Origin: Lottiidibacillus patelloidae
GTDB lineage: Bacteria; Bacillota; Bacilli; Bacillales; SA5d-4
NCBI RefSeq assembly: GCF_002262935.1
Contig: NZ_NPIA01000006.1
Location: 124,001-188,000 of the forward strand
Direction: 5' to 3'
Length of the DNA stretch: 64,000 bases
Below the pieces are notes generated by a model, which saw only the letters and a program-made list of their open reading frames with translations, made no database searches and was not told where the DNA came from. The position numbers were made by a program, and so were the translations under genes. Positions 53,252 through 62,695 of this stretch are shown here, piece after piece (the first letter of the stretch is position 1; every line of letters starts with the position of its first letter).

Positions 53252-55282
53252 ATGCTGGCAAAGACTATGAAGTATATAACAACAACTACAATACTTTTAG
53301 TGGCTTTTATATTGCTCACTACTGTTGGACATGCAGGGGATGAAGCCAAATTAATTGTAAAATATAAAGGTGATAAAAAGGTTGTAATCTTAAATGTAGC
53401 AAGTCATGAGTTAGAAAAAAGAGTATTTCGATTAGAGAAAAATCCTAACGTACAATATGTAGAATATGATGCTCCAATATATTTAGCGGAAACGTCAGTA
53501 AATGACCCAAATTACATTGAACAAGAGCAATTATTTAATATGATGTATATCCCAGGAGCTTGGCAGCATTACAATCCTCAAGATGAAATCGTCATAGCAA
53601 TTATTGATACTGGAGTAGATTTAGATCATCCCGATTTAGCAAGTCAACTAGTGGAAGGATATAACTTTATTGAAGAAGGAAATCCACCAGAGGATACGCA
53701 CGGTCATGGAAGCCATGTAGCCGGTCTTGTTGGTGCATTAACGAATAATGAAGTCGGAATTGCATCAGCTGCACTTAATGTTAAGATGATGCCTATTAAA
53801 GTATTGGATGGAAATAGTGGTAACATTTCAAACTTAATAAAAGGAATTGAGTTTGCAGTAGAAAAAAATGTCGACATAATTAATTTAAGCTTAGGAAGCT
53901 ATGTAAATATGAAATCATTAAGAGATGCGATTAAATTAGCCTATGAAAATGATATTTTAGTAGTTTGTGCGGTAGGGAATGACAATGATTCTGATATTAT
54001 GTATCCAGCATATTATAAAGAAGTGCTAGCAGTTGCTTCAACAAATGAAACGAATAGTGAAAAAGCAAACTTTTCAAACTATGGAATTACAGTAGATGTA
54101 GTTGCACCAGGAGTAGGTATATATAGTACTTGGCTTGATGGTTACAATTATCAAAATGGTACTAGCATGTCTACAGCAATTGTAACTTCAATAGCTGCAA
54201 TGATAAGACAACAAGAGCCCTGGCTTTCTAATGATCAAATAAAGCAAATGATTGAAGAAACAGCAGTACCAATTGTTAGTCAATATAGTTTAGGTAATGG
54301 AGCAGTTCATGCGGAAAAAGCACTGTTGCATGTATATAATAAAAATAGAATATATGGAAAAAGTGCAATTGACACTGCAGTAGAAATCTCGAAAACGGGA
54401 TGGAGTCAACTTAAAGAAAAAACAATAGTAATAGATGGACAAGAAGTTACTGGCAAATTTGTTATCGTTGCCAGTGGAAATACCTTTCCAGATAGTTTAG
54501 CTGCGGCACCATTAACAACCTATTTAGACAGCCCTTTATTATTGCAGCGTAAAGCAACTATTAATCCAGTAAATGTTGCTGAACTTGAAAGATTGCAAGC
54601 AACTAATGTCATTATTATAGGTGGAGAAGGTGCAATCACAGAAACAGTTGCAGAAGATTTAAGAAATTTAGAATTAACAGTGCATCGAGTTTCCGGAAGT
54701 AGTAGATATGAAACAGCGGTGAAACTAAATGAACTAATCCCATATCAATCGAAGAAGGCAATCATTGTATCCGGAGAAAACTTTCCTGATGCACTTTCAG
54801 TATCCTCTTATGCGGCGCAATTAAATATTCCAATTTTATACGTGAGTAAAAATAAGATAAAAAATGAGGTACTTCAATATATACAAGATTATCAAATTAC
54901 AGAAACGTATGTAATAGGTGGAACTGGAGTGATCTCTGAGGAAGTAATAGAAAGTTTACCTAGCCCTACTAGAATTTTTGGTAGTAACAGGTATGAAACT
55001 AGTTTTGAAGTTATTAAATATTTTGGCGTAGTTAATGCAAGAGAAGTGTATTTTGCAACAGGTGAAAATTTCCCAGATGCTTTAGCTGGAAGCGCCCTTG
55101 GTGGGAAGAATAATAATCCAGTATTTTTAGTGAAACCAGAAACGAATTCATCTATATTAAATCAATTTCTTCAATACGCTAGAGATAATAATGTTACAAA
55201 CTATCGGATCTTCGGTGGAAATAGTGCAATTACTATAAAAAAAGCGTGGAATATTGACAAAATGTTACAAAGTCCTGAATAA
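53252..55282 (+). CDS. Subtilase (S8) anchored by three CWB2 domains
   Basis: 676 aa. Signal peptide 1-29 (ITTTTILLVAFILLTTVGHA). A short prodomain (AKLIVKYKGDKKVVILNVAS; LEKNPNVQYVEYDAPIYL) and S8 domain with Asp119 (IIDTGVDLDHPDL), His152 (THGHGSHVAGLVG), Asn (CAVGNDNDSD), Ser305 (NGTSMSTAIVTS). From about residue 370 three CWB2 repeats (YGKSAIDTAVEIS, GSSRYETAVKL, GSNRYETSFEVI). This is the compact subtilisin layout; processing of other wall or secreted proteins is likely. Between GH18 and the large subtilase; no clear promoter is visible. Confidence 0.9.
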   Translation: MLAKTMKYITTTTILLVAFILLTTVGHAGDEAKLIVKYKGDKKVVILNVASHELEKRVFRLEKNPNVQYVEYDAPIYLAETSVNDPNYIEQEQLFNMMYIPGAWQHYNPQDEIVIAIIDTGVDLDHPDLASQLVEGYNFIEEGNPPEDTHGHGSHVAGLVGALTNNEVGIASAALNVKMMPIKVLDGNSGNISNLIKGIEFAVEKNVDIINLSLGSYVNMKSLRDAIKLAYENDILVVCAVGNDNDSDIMYPAYYKEVLAVASTNETNSEKANFSNYGITVDVVAPGVGIYSTWLDGYNYQNGTSMSTAIVTSIAAMIRQQEPWLSNDQIKQMIEETAVPIVSQYSLGNGAVHAEKALLHVYNKNRIYGKSAIDTAVEISKTGWSQLKEKTIVIDGQEVTGKFVIVASGNTFPDSLAAAPLTTYLDSPLLLQRKATINPVNVAELERLQATNVIIIGGEGAITETVAEDLRNLELTVHRVSGSSRYETAVKLNELIPYQSKKAIIVSGENFPDALSVSSYAAQLNIPILYVSKNKIKNEVLQYIQDYQITETYVIGGTGVISEEVIESLPSPTRIFGSNRYETSFEVIKYFGVVNAREVYFATGENFPDALAGSALGGKNNNPVFLVKPETNSSILNQFLQYARDNNVTNYRIFGGNSAITIKKAWNIDKMLQSPE

Positions 55283-55303
55283 GTTTCTCAGGGCTTTTTT
55301 TAT
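55270..55303 (+). terminator. Terminator overlapping the stop of the 53252 gene
   Basis: AGTCCTGA-ataagtttc-TCAGGGCTTTTTTTA. Confidence 0.7.
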
Positions 55304-55404
55304 TGCTTTGTCTATTACATAAGTATTTTTACCACTTTTTTACAAAAAATAGCTACTTTTATAAACCATTAATATTATTTATATAATACAAAGGTCGTAT
55401 TTTG

Positions 55405-55522
55405 TCAGAAAATTTTGTGTTGACTAAATATACCAATAGTTATAGAATTTAAATAGAATTAATTTTCTGAATACATAATTTAAGAGATTTATATGTTTCT
55501 CTTATTCTCTTTTTCAGAAAAT
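55405..55522. promoter_or_regulatory. Three TCAGAAAAT elements around a promoter
   Basis: TCAGAAAAT at 55405-55413 (+), its reverse complement ATTTTCTGA at 55462-55470, and TCAGAAAAT at 55514-55522 (+). They flank the -35/-10 of the large subtilase. The first two form an inverted repeat bracketing the promoter. Regulator unknown. Confidence 0.4.
55420..55448 (+). promoter_or_regulatory. Sigma-A promoter of the 55557 subtilase
   Basis: TTGACT at 55420-55425, 17-base spacer, TAGAAT at 55443-55448. The leader is about 100 bases and ends in GGGAGG. Confidence 0.75.
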
Positions 55523-55556
55523 GTTCTATAACATATTCAAGGGAGGAAAAAAGTAC

Positions 55557-58500
55557 ATGGCATTGAAAAACAAGATTTTTTCAGTTGTTGCTAGTACAGC
55601 TTTAGTAGCTTCATCGTTCGTCGGAACGTTTGCAGGTCCTACATCTGTAGATGCAGCAGCAATGAAACCTACAAAAGATGCTAAAACTTCAATTAATTCA
55701 CTAGTTTCTAAAGAAATTTATGCTTTAGCAGCAAGTGATCAAGAAGTGCAAGAGTTAATGATTGTCGCTAATGAATTAGGACAAGCTGACATGACTGCAC
55801 AACTTGAAAGCCTAGGTGTAGAAGTTTTAAGCAACACAGGGAATTTTATTTATTTAGCAGAGGTACCTACACGTAAGATTATGGATGTTTTCAATCTAAA
55901 GGGAGTAGCTACTTTAGGGAAAAACTCTGAATACACATTAGACCGTGTTGTTGATCCAGAGTTTGGTGAAACTGAAGTTGATGCAAGTGATTTTAAACCA
56001 AACATGGGTAATACACATGATGTGACAAATGTTGATGGTTTCCATAAAGAATACGATGGGACAGGCGTAACTATAGCAGTACTTGATACTGGTATTGATC
56101 CTGGACACCCAGCATTCGACGGACGTGTTATTGGTTCAAGAGACTTCACTTTTTCTGGTAAAAACTATGGATTTGCTGAAGGGGATGTATTATTCCTAGA
56201 TGCATATCCAGAAGGCGATTCTTTTGATGGTTATAACTATGCTACAGGTATGAATGATATAACTTATAACACTACAGGAATGGATGCTGCTAGTGATGTT
56301 TATTATCTTGGATATTTATGGCCACAAGGCTACCAAGATATGAATGATGATGGTTATTATGACCGTGAGTTTGCAGTACTTTTAGTTGATGACATGATTT
56401 ACATTGATACAAACCAAAATAGCGACTTCACTGATGAAGTTGCATATGGAATGGGCGATGTAGGATACTTCGGTAATACTGAATTTTCTGCTAGCTTCCA
56501 AGTATCTCCACACACAGTTGATAGTGGTCTTGGTCAATTAGAATTACGTCATAATGATGTAACGTATGATGGTAGCCATCCATTTGACTACAGTAACTAT
56601 TTCCCAATCGTAAACATCTTCTTTGATGGTGACGGTCACGGTACTCACGTATCTGGGATGGCTGCTGGTGGTTATGGTCAATGGGCTCCAGGTGTAGCAC
56701 CAAATGCTGACTTAGTTGGTTTACGTGTATTCGACTCAAATGCACGTGCATTCGGTTATGGAATTGCAAATGCAATGTATTATGCAGCACTTCCTGTATC
56801 TGAAGGTGGATTTGGAGCAGATATCGTAAACATGAGTTTAGGTTCTAAACCGGATGTAAACGATGGTTCAGGTATCTATGCGCAAATCATTGAAAAAATG
56901 GGTGAAAAATACGATACGATTTATGTAACTTCTGCTGGTAACGCTGGTCCTGGACTAGACACAGTAGGATCTCCTGGAGACGCTTTAAAAGCAATCTCTG
57001 TTGGTGCTTACATTAACAGTACAATGTGGGAAAACCAATATGGTTACATGCCATATGAAGGTTTTGGAGAAGGTCTATGGTACTTCTCTTCTAAAGGACC
57101 TGCTGAAGATGGAAAGCAAAAGCCAGACATCGTAGCGCCAGGTTCTGCATGGGCAGCATTCCCATCTCACCTACCATTCTATGCTGGTGGATATGGAATT
57201 GCTCGTATGCAAGGTACTAGTATGTCATCTCCATATGTTGCAGGTGCGCTTGCTTCATTAAAACATGCAGTACAAAAAGATCGCATTCCTTTCAATTATG
57301 AAATTGCTTTAGAAGCTTTAATTCAAACTGCTCAACCACTTGATGGTTATACTCGTGTTGAAGTTGGAGCTGGATTAATTGATGTACAAGCTGCATATGA
57401 TTACTTAAGCACTCACTTTATCACGGACATTAAAAATGTGGATGTAACATACTACCACGGTGAAAAAGTAGCAGGTGGTCCAGGATTATACGTTCGTAAT
57501 AAAGACCTTCCTGAATACGTTGACGTTTTAATCGAAAATAATACAGATGAAGCGAAAGACTTAACATTAACTTCAAATGCTGATTGGGCTACACCATTAA
57601 CGACTTCAGTTTCGTTAAATCCAGGTGAAAGCACACTTGTAACTGTTCATTACAACAAAGACTTAATGTCTGTTGGAGTAAATGACGGTACAATTTTAAT
57701 TGATGATGCGTCTACTCCTTATGTAGAAATGCGTTCACATCAAACAATTGTAGTTGGCCAAGAGTTTAACTCTGATAACCACCATCGCACAGTAAATGTA
57801 GGAGAAGTACTAGCTTCTCAAACTACTAACTACTATTTTGACGTAAAACCAGGTACAAGCGAAATCCGTTTTGCATTAAATGCAATTATGGAAAGCGGCG
57901 AATACAAGGGTCGCGTTCGTATGATGGTATTTAATCCAGATGGAAAAGAAGTAAGTGCATACCAAGGTTATGCTGGTTTCGGTAATGGTGGACTAGTAGT
58001 TGAGGAAAATGTATACACAAGTCCTAAACCAGGTGTTTGGGAAGTTGCAGTATATGGTTCTCCTGGTGGAACAGGAATAAATGAATTCCGCCTACGTACA
58101 TTCGTACAAGGAGTAGTAAACAACGGTAATATCGAATTAGGATTAGTAGATGGTGGTCACACTACTACTGAAACTGTAACATTTGATAGCTATTTATCTA
58201 CTGAAAGAGATGTTAAACTTGCTGGTGGTAAATTCTCTTCTGCAATGCCAGAAACAACACGCCAAACAGTTGGAAATCACGGTTATTACTATGAAGTAGT
58301 ATCGTTGAAAAACAATGTATTGTTAAAAGTTGATACATCTAACCCATCAGATGCTGGCGACGATATTGACCTATACGTTTATTCTTTAGACGAAAATGGT
58401 TATATCTCAGATCTGCTTGCGATCTCTGGTAGAGCTGATTCAAATGAAAGTGTAACGTTAAATAACTTACCTGATGGTGATTATTTAATTGAAGTTTATG

Positions 58501-59717
58501 GTTATGCAACAATGGATGAATATACTGACTTTGATCTAACAATTACAAATGCAAGCGTATTACCATATGATGCTTTAGGTGGAGAAGGTAATGTAACAGT
58601 TCCAACTGGAACACACTTCTTAGAAGTTGGTCAGCAATTATCTGCTGATGTAACAATTACTACTCCTGATGTGGCAGGGTCGTACCTTGGAGGAGTATTC
58701 TTATTAGACGCAAATACTAATGAGGTATTATCAATCATTCCAATTACAACTGATATGGACAAGATTGATGTTGTAGCTGGTTCAAACCGTATTTCTACAT
58801 CAGTAGAAATCTCAAAAGAAATGTACCCTAATGGTTACGATGTAAATCACCCTGAAAAGGCTGTTGTATTAGTAACTGGATATGGATATGCTGACGCATT
58901 GTCTGCTGGTCCATTAGCAGCTTCTCTTGAAGCACCAATTTTATTAGTTGGTAAAAATGGTATGTTATCTGATAATGTAACACATGAAATTGCACGTTTA
59001 GGTGCAGAAAAAGTAGTTATCATCGGTGGTACTGGAGTAATTAAAGATGATGTATTAGCAGAGCTTAATACTATCGGTATTGATAGTGCTAACATCACTC
59101 GTTATGCTGGTAAAAACCGCTATGCAACAAACATGGCAGTAGTTAATGCATTAGGATTTGAAGATGCAAATGGAATTTACCAAAATGGTGTATTCTTAGC
59201 TACTGGTGAGAACTATGCAGATGCTTTAAGTGCAGCTTCAATTGCTGCAGAAAGAAACATGCCAATCGTATTAGTAAAAGGTTCTTTAACTGATGAAGCA
59301 AAAGACCTTCTTACTGGTCAACGTGTATTCGTTCTAGGTGGTACAAGTGCAGTTTCAGCTGATGTATATGCTGAAGCAAAAGCAGTTGCTAACCAAATTG
59401 AACGTATCGGTGGCGTGAATCGTTATGACACTGGCGCAAAAATTCAAAACCGTTTTGCATATGCAGTATCTGCAGACCGTTCTGATGTATTATTTGTAGC
59501 TAGTGGTAAAAACTTCCCAGATGCACTTGCTGCTGCACCATATGTAGCTTTATATGGTGGAACTTTCATCCTTGTTGGTGACTCTGTATCAGTTGAAATG
59601 GATACTTTCTTAACGAAATATTTATACATGAATTATATTTCTGAAGTGAAGGTTATCGGTGGAGATAATGCAGTAAATTCTGGTGTGCGTGCTGAACTTA
59701 ACAGCCGCGTAAACTAA
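55557..59717 (+). CDS. Large Vpr-like subtilase with calcium loops and three CWB2 domains
   Basis: 1386 aa from ATG 55557 (GGGAGG upstream; the ATG at 55521 is in the leader). Signal peptide 1-34 (IFSVVASTALVASSFVGTFA). Prodomain about 45-135. S8 domain split by a 180-residue insert: Asp177 (AVLDTGIDPGHPAFDG), then the insert, His361 (GHGTHVSGM), Asn (TSAGNAGPG), Ser555 (QGTSMSSPYV). The insert carries two EF-hand-like loops, DMNDDGYYDREF and DTNQNSDFTDE, so calcium probably stabilises the enzyme. Residues about 660-1065 are beta sandwich domains of the Vpr/C5a-peptidase type; 1070-1386 are CWB2 x3 (GSNRISTSVEIS, GKNRYATNMAVV, GVNRYDTGAKIQ). Strong promoter and well-adapted codons suggest abundant expression. 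Confidence 0.92.
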   Translation: MALKNKIFSVVASTALVASSFVGTFAGPTSVDAAAMKPTKDAKTSINSLVSKEIYALAASDQEVQELMIVANELGQADMTAQLESLGVEVLSNTGNFIYLAEVPTRKIMDVFNLKGVATLGKNSEYTLDRVVDPEFGETEVDASDFKPNMGNTHDVTNVDGFHKEYDGTGVTIAVLDTGIDPGHPAFDGRVIGSRDFTFSGKNYGFAEGDVLFLDAYPEGDSFDGYNYATGMNDITYNTTGMDAASDVYYLGYLWPQGYQDMNDDGYYDREFAVLLVDDMIYIDTNQNSDFTDEVAYGMGDVGYFGNTEFSASFQVSPHTVDSGLGQLELRHNDVTYDGSHPFDYSNYFPIVNIFFDGDGHGTHVSGMAAGGYGQWAPGVAPNADLVGLRVFDSNARAFGYGIANAMYYAALPVSEGGFGADIVNMSLGSKPDVNDGSGIYAQIIEKMGEKYDTIYVTSAGNAGPGLDTVGSPGDALKAISVGAYINSTMWENQYGYMPYEGFGEGLWYFSSKGPAEDGKQKPDIVAPGSAWAAFPSHLPFYAGGYGIARMQGTSMSSPYVAGALASLKHAVQKDRIPFNYEIALEALIQTAQPLDGYTRVEVGAGLIDVQAAYDYLSTHFITDIKNVDVTYYHGEKVAGGPGLYVRNKDLPEYVDVLIENNTDEAKDLTLTSNADWATPLTTSVSLNPGESTLVTVHYNKDLMSVGVNDGTILIDDASTPYVEMRSHQTIVVGQEFNSDNHHRTVNVGEVLASQTTNYYFDVKPGTSEIRFALNAIMESGEYKGRVRMMVFNPDGKEVSAYQGYAGFGNGGLVVEENVYTSPKPGVWEVAVYGSPGGTGINEFRLRTFVQGVVNNGNIELGLVDGGHTTTETVTFDSYLSTERDVKLAGGKFSSAMPETTRQTVGNHGYYYEVVSLKNNVLLKVDTSNPSDAGDDIDLYVYSLDENGYISDLLAISGRADSNESVTLNNLPDGDYLIEVYGYATMDEYTDFDLTITNASVLPYDALGGEGNVTVPTGTHFLEVGQQLSADVTITTPDVAGSYLGGVFLLDANTNEVLSIIPITTDMDKIDVVAGSNRISTSVEISKEMYPNGYDVNHPEKAVVLVTGYGYADALSAGPLAASLEAPILLVGKNGMLSDNVTHEIARLGAEKVVIIGGTGVIKDDVLAELNTIGIDSANITRYAGKNRYATNMAVVNALGFEDANGIYQNGVFLATGENYADALSAASIAAERNMPIVLVKGSLTDEAKDLLTGQRVFVLGGTSAVSADVYAEAKAVANQIERIGGVNRYDTGAKIQNRFAYAVSADRSDVLFVASGKNFPDALAAAPYVALYGGTFILVGDSVSVEMDTFLTKYLYMNYISEVKVIGGDNAVNSGVRAELNSRVN

Positions 59718-59730
59718 TAGATTCACAGAC

Positions 59731-59767
59731 TAAAAAAACCGTTCGTCTTATGACGAACGGTTTTTTA
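59731..59767 (+). terminator. Strong terminator after the large subtilase
   Basis: AAAAACCGTTCGTC-ttat-GACGAACGGTTTTTTACG: perfect long stem. Confidence 0.92.
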
Positions 59768-59850
59768 CGTTTAAAGTCCTATACAAGCTCTATCATCTAT
59801 TAAATTTAATTTATTTCCTCTCTATCCACCTTTTTTTCTCCTATTAATCT

Positions 59851-59859
59851 TGGTATAAT
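59851..59859 (+). promoter_or_regulatory. Possible extended -10 promoter of the 60041 gene
   Basis: TGG-TATAAT (TGnTATAAT form), 182 bases before the start codon. No good -35 is seen. Other parts of 59770-60040 are AT-rich and show nothing else. Confidence 0.35.
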
Positions 59860-60040
59860 AGATACTAGTATATAATTTTTGTAATTTTTGATAAATATTT
59901 AGCGCTAAGTAGGGTAAATGATATCTGCACTGTGGAAAATTATATTAATAGATAGGTATTTAATCTCTATTTTTATAAACCATAGTGTGATATTTTTAGT
60001 TTAAGTAAAAAATTATTTATAACTTGAAAGGAGAGTCTCT

Positions 60041-62485
60041 ATGCTTCGGATGTGGAACACCTTGTTAATTTGTGTCAGTATACTAGTTTATACTTTTTCA
60101 ATCACCACCAGTGCTGCAGCAAATGAAACATATGTTAAGACTTTCTCCCTTAGCAGTTCTGGAGAAAATGAAGTTCTACTTGATAACGGTATGGTCATCT
60201 CTATTAATATGGTTGATGAAGTTGAAACGATAGTAGAGATTAGTAGAAACGAGAGCGAGTTATTTCACCAGAATTTAAGCTTTATTAGTTTAGAAAAGGT
60301 AACATACCTTTTACATGGCAATAATGAATATTTAATTCTTCCATATCGTTACGACGGAAGCGCTGGAACTACATACTTCTCAGTCTTAAAACTTCAAAGC
60401 GACGCTGTCGAACAAATCCATGTTTCTACTGTCTATGATCAAGGTATTGTAGAAGTAGATAAGAATCTAATAACTGTAACTGGGGCAATTTATGAAGAAA
60501 GTGATCCACGATCTACTCCTTCAAAGAAAATTGTGAAAACATATGAATTAAATAATGATTCAGTAGTAGAAACTAGTGAACAAATTACAGAAAATAAGCA
60601 ACAATACATTCAACCTGAAAATAGGACTTCTAATTTTTATATTATGTCTCAAGGTAGTTACAATCCACCTGCAGATGAAATTAGTCGAATGTTGACCGAA
60701 AAAGCAATAGAATATAATATTCCTCCGGAACTAGTGAAAGCGATTGCTTGGTCTGAGACAAATTGGTTACAATTCCGTGAAACTGACGACCCTAATGGAA
60801 GATGGAAAGCTGGAGATCCTGTCATTAGTCATATTGATCGCAGAGGAATAGGTATTATGCAAGTCACGAAATATTCTGAATCAGAAGTAGCAAATAATGC
60901 AAATGAAGATATCGTAAGATTAAAGAATGATATCGAGTATAATATTGAGTCAGGTATAAAAATTTTAAAAGATAAATGGAATTACGGCGGAAAAATTACT
61001 CCCATTATTAACGATGGTGCTTGGGATGTTTTAGATCATTGGTATTTTGCTATCTTAGCTTATAATGGTATGTCGTATCAAAATGACCCAAATCACCCTA
61101 ATAGAAAGAAAGAAGTTTATCAAGACCGAGTATATAAATTTTTAGCAAAGCATAGTGAAATAACATTAACACCATTCCCGATAGAAGAACTTGATTTTTA
61201 TTACAAAGAAGATAGTCCTGTAATTCGTTTTAATAATAAAATGCATTATGACCTACCTTACTTAAATAGAAAAACACACCATGGCTATACATTGGAAAAT
61301 TGGTTGCAACCAATAAGTCAAGTTAACTTACGTACTGAACCTTCAACTGTAAAAGCACAGGAATCAGTAATTAGACAGTTACCTGTAGGAGAAATTGTCG
61401 AAATTACTGGAGAAGTAATTTATGACACTAATAATACAAAGCATTACGTTTGGTACCCTGTTAAAACACAATCAGGAGAAAATGGGTTCGTTGCATCTAG
61501 CTATTTTGCTAATGTTGAAAAGAAAGTAGAAACTGTTGAGCTGGCTGGGAAGAGTCGTTACGATACAGCGATAAAAATTGCTAATGATGGTTGGCAGCAA
61601 GCAGACACAATCATCTTAGCAAATGGCTTTGCAACACCGGATGCCTTAACAGGTAGTGTTTTAGCAAAGAAATTCGATGCGCCACTGCTTTTAACGAAAA
61701 GTGATGCTTTATTACCAGAAGTTGCTTTAGAAATGGAAAGATTAAAGCCTAAAAAAATCTATATTTTAGGTAGTTATGGAGTAATATCAAAAGAGCTTGA
61801 AGATCAATTAGTTCTTGATGGGCAGGAAAAAGGATACACGGTTACTCGTATTGGTGGAGGTAACCGAATGGAGACGGCTGCATTAATTGCAAAAGAAATT
61901 TCTGCTACATCAAATGAAATTATCATTGCTGCAGCTAGAGATAAATATGGAAATGCGTCACCTGATGCATTAAGTGTTGCACCTTATGCAGGAAGTAATC
62001 AAATTCCAATTTTCTTAACAAATACAGACACATTATCCAATTATATTTCTGAATATATTAGTGGAAAAGACATTACAAAAGTAACGATAATTGGCGGTAT
62101 AGGTGCTATTTCTGAAGAGGTAGAAGCCGAAATTAACAAACTAGTACCGAATGTAGTACGAATTGCTGGTTCAAGTCGCTATGAAACTAGCTTAGAGATT
62201 GCGAAAACACTTAAAATTAAGAGTGATAAAATATTTTTCGCAAGAGGCGACGTATTTGTAGATGCGTTATCGGCATCGCCATTAGCTGCTAGAGAAAATA
62301 AGCCAATTATATTAATAAAGCAAGATGGTTTACCAAATGAACTTAAGCAGTACTTGGATGAAGAATTAATTTATTTACCTAAAGTTTACTTTTTAGGTGG
62401 GCTTGGGGCTATAGGGGCTGAAACTCGTTCGTTAGTTCAAGAAACAATATTGAATAAGTTCCCTGTAATACAACAAGAAAAATAA
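60041..62485 (+). CDS. Secreted lytic-transglycosylase-like protein with SH3 and three CWB2 domains
   Basis: 814 aa, AAGGAGAG site. Signal peptide 1-27 (LLICVSILVYTFSITTSAAA). Residues about 30-200 are beta-rich and unknown. About 215-370 is an SLT/lysozyme-like domain: AIEYNIPPELVKAIAWSETN with likely catalytic Glu239, then GIGIMQVTKYS and AILAYNGMSY, the typical goose-lysozyme/SLT core. SH3 about 420-495 (VNLRTEPSTVKAQESVIRQL). CWB2 x3 from 499 (GKSRYDTAIKIA, GGNRMETAALIA, GSSRYETSLEIA). Expected to cut peptidoglycan glycan strands outside the cell. Last of the CWB2 genes. Confidence 0.88.
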   Translation: MLRMWNTLLICVSILVYTFSITTSAAANETYVKTFSLSSSGENEVLLDNGMVISINMVDEVETIVEISRNESELFHQNLSFISLEKVTYLLHGNNEYLILPYRYDGSAGTTYFSVLKLQSDAVEQIHVSTVYDQGIVEVDKNLITVTGAIYEESDPRSTPSKKIVKTYELNNDSVVETSEQITENKQQYIQPENRTSNFYIMSQGSYNPPADEISRMLTEKAIEYNIPPELVKAIAWSETNWLQFRETDDPNGRWKAGDPVISHIDRRGIGIMQVTKYSESEVANNANEDIVRLKNDIEYNIESGIKILKDKWNYGGKITPIINDGAWDVLDHWYFAILAYNGMSYQNDPNHPNRKKEVYQDRVYKFLAKHSEITLTPFPIEELDFYYKEDSPVIRFNNKMHYDLPYLNRKTHHGYTLENWLQPISQVNLRTEPSTVKAQESVIRQLPVGEIVEITGEVIYDTNNTKHYVWYPVKTQSGENGFVASSYFANVEKKVETVELAGKSRYDTAIKIANDGWQQADTIILANGFATPDALTGSVLAKKFDAPLLLTKSDALLPEVALEMERLKPKKIYILGSYGVISKELEDQLVLDGQEKGYTVTRIGGGNRMETAALIAKEISATSNEIIIAAARDKYGNASPDALSVAPYAGSNQIPIFLTNTDTLSNYISEYISGKDITKVTIIGGIGAISEEVEAEINKLVPNVVRIAGSSRYETSLEIAKTLKIKSDKIFFARGDVFVDALSASPLAARENKPIILIKQDGLPNELKQYLDEELIYLPKVYFLGGLGAIGAETRSLVQETILNKFPVIQQEK

Positions 62486-62492
62486 TACATTT

Positions 62493-62529
62493 TAGGACAA
62501 TAGTGGTTTTCGCTATTTGTCCTTTTTTT
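62493..62529 (+). terminator. Terminator of the transglycosylase gene
   Basis: AGGACAATAG-tggttttcg-CTATTTGTCCTTTTTTT. Confidence 0.8.
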
Positions 62530-62695
62530 ATTTTTGTAAAAAGATGTTTTGTAAAAGCTTTTGAGAACATGTAATAATGGTCATTATGGAAGTAACTAGT
62601 TTTACTTACAGAATAAATGATATCTTTTTATAAATTAGCTAGAATTAACTAGTTAGATTAGTAAATGCATGCAAGCTAAAAGTGAGGTTTTAAAA

